64,000 nt of DNA, from positions 62,001 to 126,000 of the forward strand of contig NZ_JAHBCL010000012.1 of assembly GCF_018390735.1 (NCBI RefSeq). Direction: 5' to 3'. Both the position numbers and the translations under genes were made by a program. Under the pieces are notes generated by a model. That model was not told the DNA's origin, did no database searches, and was given only the letters and a program-made list of their open reading frames with translations. The stretch comes from Fusibacter paucivorans (GTDB lineage: Bacteria; Bacillota; Clostridia; Peptostreptococcales; Acidaminobacteraceae). This document shows positions 62,012 to 64,000 of the stretch, piece by piece; positions within the stretch are counted from its first letter, which is position 1, and every line of letters begins with the position of its first letter.

Positions 62012-62875
62012 TTATTTTAGCTGGGGGATACCTAAAATAGTGCGTGCCTCTGCAGGCGTGGCAACTTCGTAGCCAAATTCTCTGGCAAAGTTGGCAACGC
62101 GCTCTACAAGCTGTGCATTGCTCTTTGCCAATTCACCTTTTCTAAAGTAAATATTATCTTCAAATCCAACACGGATATTACCACCCATTAACATCGTCAT
62201 AACGCTGCCAGGTAGCTGGTGCGGGCCGATGGCCAATGCAGAAAAATGACTTCCCTGTGGCACTTTGTTAATAAGGTGTACAAGGTTCTCATTTGAGAAC
62301 TGCATTGCCTGCTGGCTGTTTCTGTCCATACCCATAACAAAACTAAATGAAAGCGGATCTTCCAAGACGCCTTCAGGATAAACATAGTTGACAATATCTT
62401 CAATAGATGTGGGATTAAAAACCTCGAGCTCGGGTTTAATGTTGAGATCACGCATGCGTCTTGCCGCGTCAATTAAGAATTCACGCGTCCATTCGTAAAT
62501 GAATGTGCGGTCTTTCCAAGTTGTGGCAATCAGCGAGCAGTCAAGTGAGCACATCTCCGGCAAGTATTCAGCTTCAAGGACCTTCAAGCCATCTGCGGCT
62601 ACTGTTCCCGGTTTATTGGCAGGTGCCGTAGAATTTTGAATAATAATTGGGCATTTTTCGCGAACGCGTCGATTGATTTCACTAAAAATAGCTGGGTCGT
62701 TTGAAGAGACGCCATCCTTGTCTCTAGCGTGTATATGTGCTATGGATGCTCCCGCCTGATAGGCTTCATAAGCTGCCTGTGCGATTTCTTCCGGTTGCTC
62801 AGGCAAGTTTGGATTTGCTTCTTTACCATGAAAAGCACCTGTCAGTGCCACTGTGATAATTACTTTTCTAGCCAT
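62012..62875 (-). CDS. Beta-keto acid cleavage enzyme (BKACE/Kce, DUF849)
   Basis: A 287-residue TIM-barrel zinc enzyme. Known family reaction: a beta-keto acid plus acetyl-CoA gives acetoacetate and a new acyl-CoA; Kce does this with 3-keto-5-aminohexanoate in lysine fermentation. Zinc ligands are visible in AHIHARD (near 46-52) and the Glu of VGFEDN (near 236); EIAQAAYEAYQAGASIAHIHARD is the family stretch. AGGAGG precedes the ATG. It follows the symporter gene by 13 bp, so the two form an operon. No other lysine-pathway genes are seen, so the substrate stays open. Confidence 0.9.
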   Translation of the reverse strand: MARKVIITVALTGAFHGKEANPNLPEQPEEIAQAAYEAYQAGASIAHIHARDKDGVSSNDPAIFSEINRRVREKCPIIIQNSTAPANKPGTVAADGLKVLEAEYLPEMCSLDCSLIATTWKDRTFIYEWTREFLIDAARRMRDLNIKPELEVFNPTSIEDIVNYVYPEGVLEDPLSFSFVMGMDRNSQQAMQFSNENLVHLINKVPQGSHFSALAIGPHQLPGSVMTMLMGGNIRVGFEDNIYFRKGELAKSNAQLVERVANFAREFGYEVATPAEARTILGIPQLK

Positions 62876-62888
62876 ACGTTCCTCCTAA

Positions 62889-64000
62889 TTATGAATTGCT
62901 TTCTAAGACTTGCCCCGTTGTCTTAACGTCGGTACCCTTCATTCTGAAGGCAGCGGGTTTCTTGTCGAAGAAAGCTGTCAGGAAAAATACCGTAAAACAA
63001 ACAATGAGCTGAGGGTAAATAACATGTGAAAACATGCCGCTGAATGCCGGCACGATCATCCACAGTGCGACAACGATAAAGCTTGCCAAGAGCGTCAGTA
63101 TCGCACTGCTGTTTTTACAAAGTTTCGGAAAATAAAGTGATGCAATCAAGATGATAAAATACGCAACGCAAAGCGATAATCCCATCGTGATAAATTTCAA
63201 TAAAAATTTAATGAAAAAGGCACAGAATAGTGTCAAAACGGTAAAGACAACACCGACTATTTTTGAAAAGCGCACTTCGTCAAAAGGTGTATCTGACTTA
63301 CGCATCGGTTTGTAGATATCATTGATGAACAGCGCCGAGTTGCCTAAGATCAAAGACGTTGCCGTGGATACATCAGCCGCCCACATACCTGCGAGCACAA
63401 TACCCGCAACGACGCCGGGGAATGTCATAATGACCGAAGGCAGTGCCATCGCCGTATTTTCAAGTGTCGGAAACATGACGCGAGCCGCCATGCCGATCAT
63501 GGCTGTCGCAAAGCCGAAGGGCAACACCATCAGACCACCAATGAGATAGCCCCAGAAAGCTGACTTTTCATCTTTTGCTGCAAAAATCATCTGTACAGTT
63601 GATTGACTGGTTGGCACATGCACGAAGAAAAGGATTAAATAGGAAATGAAAACACCCACCCCTAAACCATCAACCGGATGCAGGAATGTTTCCGGCTCCG
63701 GCAGTGACTGAACGAGCACATCCCATCCGCCAACACTTGACAATGTGAAAATAACGGCGAGTATAACCGAGATATAAAGCAGTACAATGTTGACAACATT
63801 GGTGATCCCCGTCGACATCATTCCGCCAATTGAAGCTATTGCTAAGAAGATTGCACCTGAAATCAGCATGCCGTTTGAGAGGGTAAAGTACTGTGGCAGT
63901 AAACTGCTGAGAATAGCACCACCTGCAATAAACTGGGCAATCATAATGCAAAAGTTCATAAACAATTGGCCGACTGAACTGATAAAACGTGTCTTTTCAC
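62889..64000 (-). CDS. Sodium:solute symporter family protein (partial, 5' end outside window)
   Basis: At least 370 residues of a membrane protein with about 10 visible hydrophobic segments; the frame stays open to the right window edge, so the N-terminus (probably two or three segments) is missing. Typical SSS features are ISSVGQLFMNFCIMIAQFIAGGAI at the visible start, GLGVGVFISYLILFFVHVPTSQSTVQMIFAAKDEKSA in the middle, and AGMWAADVSTATSLILGNSALFINDIYKP, the conserved region with the Na+ site residues Ser and Thr. It probably imports the substrate of the beta-keto acid cleavage enzyme encoded next. Confidence 0.88.
   Translation of the reverse strand, partial: EKTRFISSVGQLFMNFCIMIAQFIAGGAILSSLLPQYFTLSNGMLISGAIFLAIASIGGMMSTGITNVVNIVLLYISVILAVIFTLSSVGGWDVLVQSLPEPETFLHPVDGLGVGVFISYLILFFVHVPTSQSTVQMIFAAKDEKSAFWGYLIGGLMVLPFGFATAMIGMAARVMFPTLENTAMALPSVIMTFPGVVAGIVLAGMWAADVSTATSLILGNSALFINDIYKPMRKSDTPFDEVRFSKIVGVVFTVLTLFCAFFIKFLLKFITMGLSLCVAYFIILIASLYFPKLCKNSSAILTLLASFIVVALWMIVPAFSGMFSHVIYPQLIVCFTVFFLTAFFDKKPAAFRMKGTDVKTTGQVLESNS

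Overview
The window looks like chromosomal DNA of an anaerobic, low-to-moderate GC Firmicute of the class Clostridia. The evidence is the gene content and order: alaS-ireB-ruvX-DUF1292-fur-RNase J, then mltG-trmR-U32 peptidase-udk; nusB-xseA-xseB-ispA-dxs-tlyA-argR-recN; a ferredoxin-dependent 2-oxoacid oxidoreductase operon; Rrf2/IscR with IscS and IscU; and a T-box in front of alaS. Species cannot be read from the sequence; a Fusibacter-like anaerobe is only a guess. Almost everything lies on the minus strand. The exceptions are four plus-strand genes at about 50.4, 52.3, 52.9 and 60.5 kb. I see no tRNA, rRNA, CRISPR array, insertion sequence or prophage.

Layout by coordinate. 0-5.1 kb: the start of luxS (cut by the window edge), a cytosolic zinc-type chemoreceptor, a MerR regulator with its palindromic operator, an MFS transporter and cheR. 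5.3-8.7 kb: ispH overlapping rpsA-like S1, plsC and cmk. 8.8-12.5 kb: the korDABC oxidoreductase operon followed by an RpiR-type regulator. 12.8-16.4 kb: mnmM, a GNAT acetyltransferase, scpB, scpA and a CCA/poly(A) polymerase-family gene. 16.5-20.8 kb: nucleoside salvage genes (pyrimidine phosphorylase, purine phosphorylase, phosphopentomutase) and a tyrosine recombinase. 20.9-35.6 kb: a diguanylate cyclase, recN, argR, two chrA halves, tlyA, dxs, a CorB-like membrane protein, a large structured RNA, a DUF212 membrane protein, ispA, xseB, xseA, a TsaD-like protein, nusB, an Asp23 protein, a zinc-ribbon protein and efp. 35.8-48.0 kb: a degenerate PilT-like protein, mgsA, udk, tRNA wobble-uridine modification genes, mltG, RNase J, fur, ruvX, ireB and T-box-controlled alaS. 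48.1-50.3 kb: the isc operon with an IscR-type operator. 50.4-54.3 kb: a small plus-strand accessory patch with a membrane protein, a cysteine-cluster protein and an anion transporter-like protein. 54.4-64.0 kb: a beta-keto-acid / acetoacetate metabolism cluster with a sigma-54 regulator and two transporters.

The most notable element is a roughly 560-nt region without a gene, from about 28.98 to 29.54 kb on the minus strand, between the ispA/DUF212 genes and a CorB-like membrane protein gene followed by dxs. Position, size and base-paired structure fit OLE RNA (ornate, large, extremophilic) with its partner OapA. It has a plausible own promoter and an intrinsic terminator.

The last 10 kb reads as one metabolic unit. 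A divergently placed sigma-54 activator faces a thiolase / 3-hydroxyacyl-CoA dehydrogenase / CoA-transferase / permease / short-chain dehydrogenase operon that has a good -24/-12 promoter. On the other side of the activator, a beta-keto acid cleavage enzyme is co-transcribed with a sodium:solute symporter. The likely theme is uptake of a small carboxylate and its conversion through acetoacetate and CoA esters, but the substrate cannot be read from the sequence.
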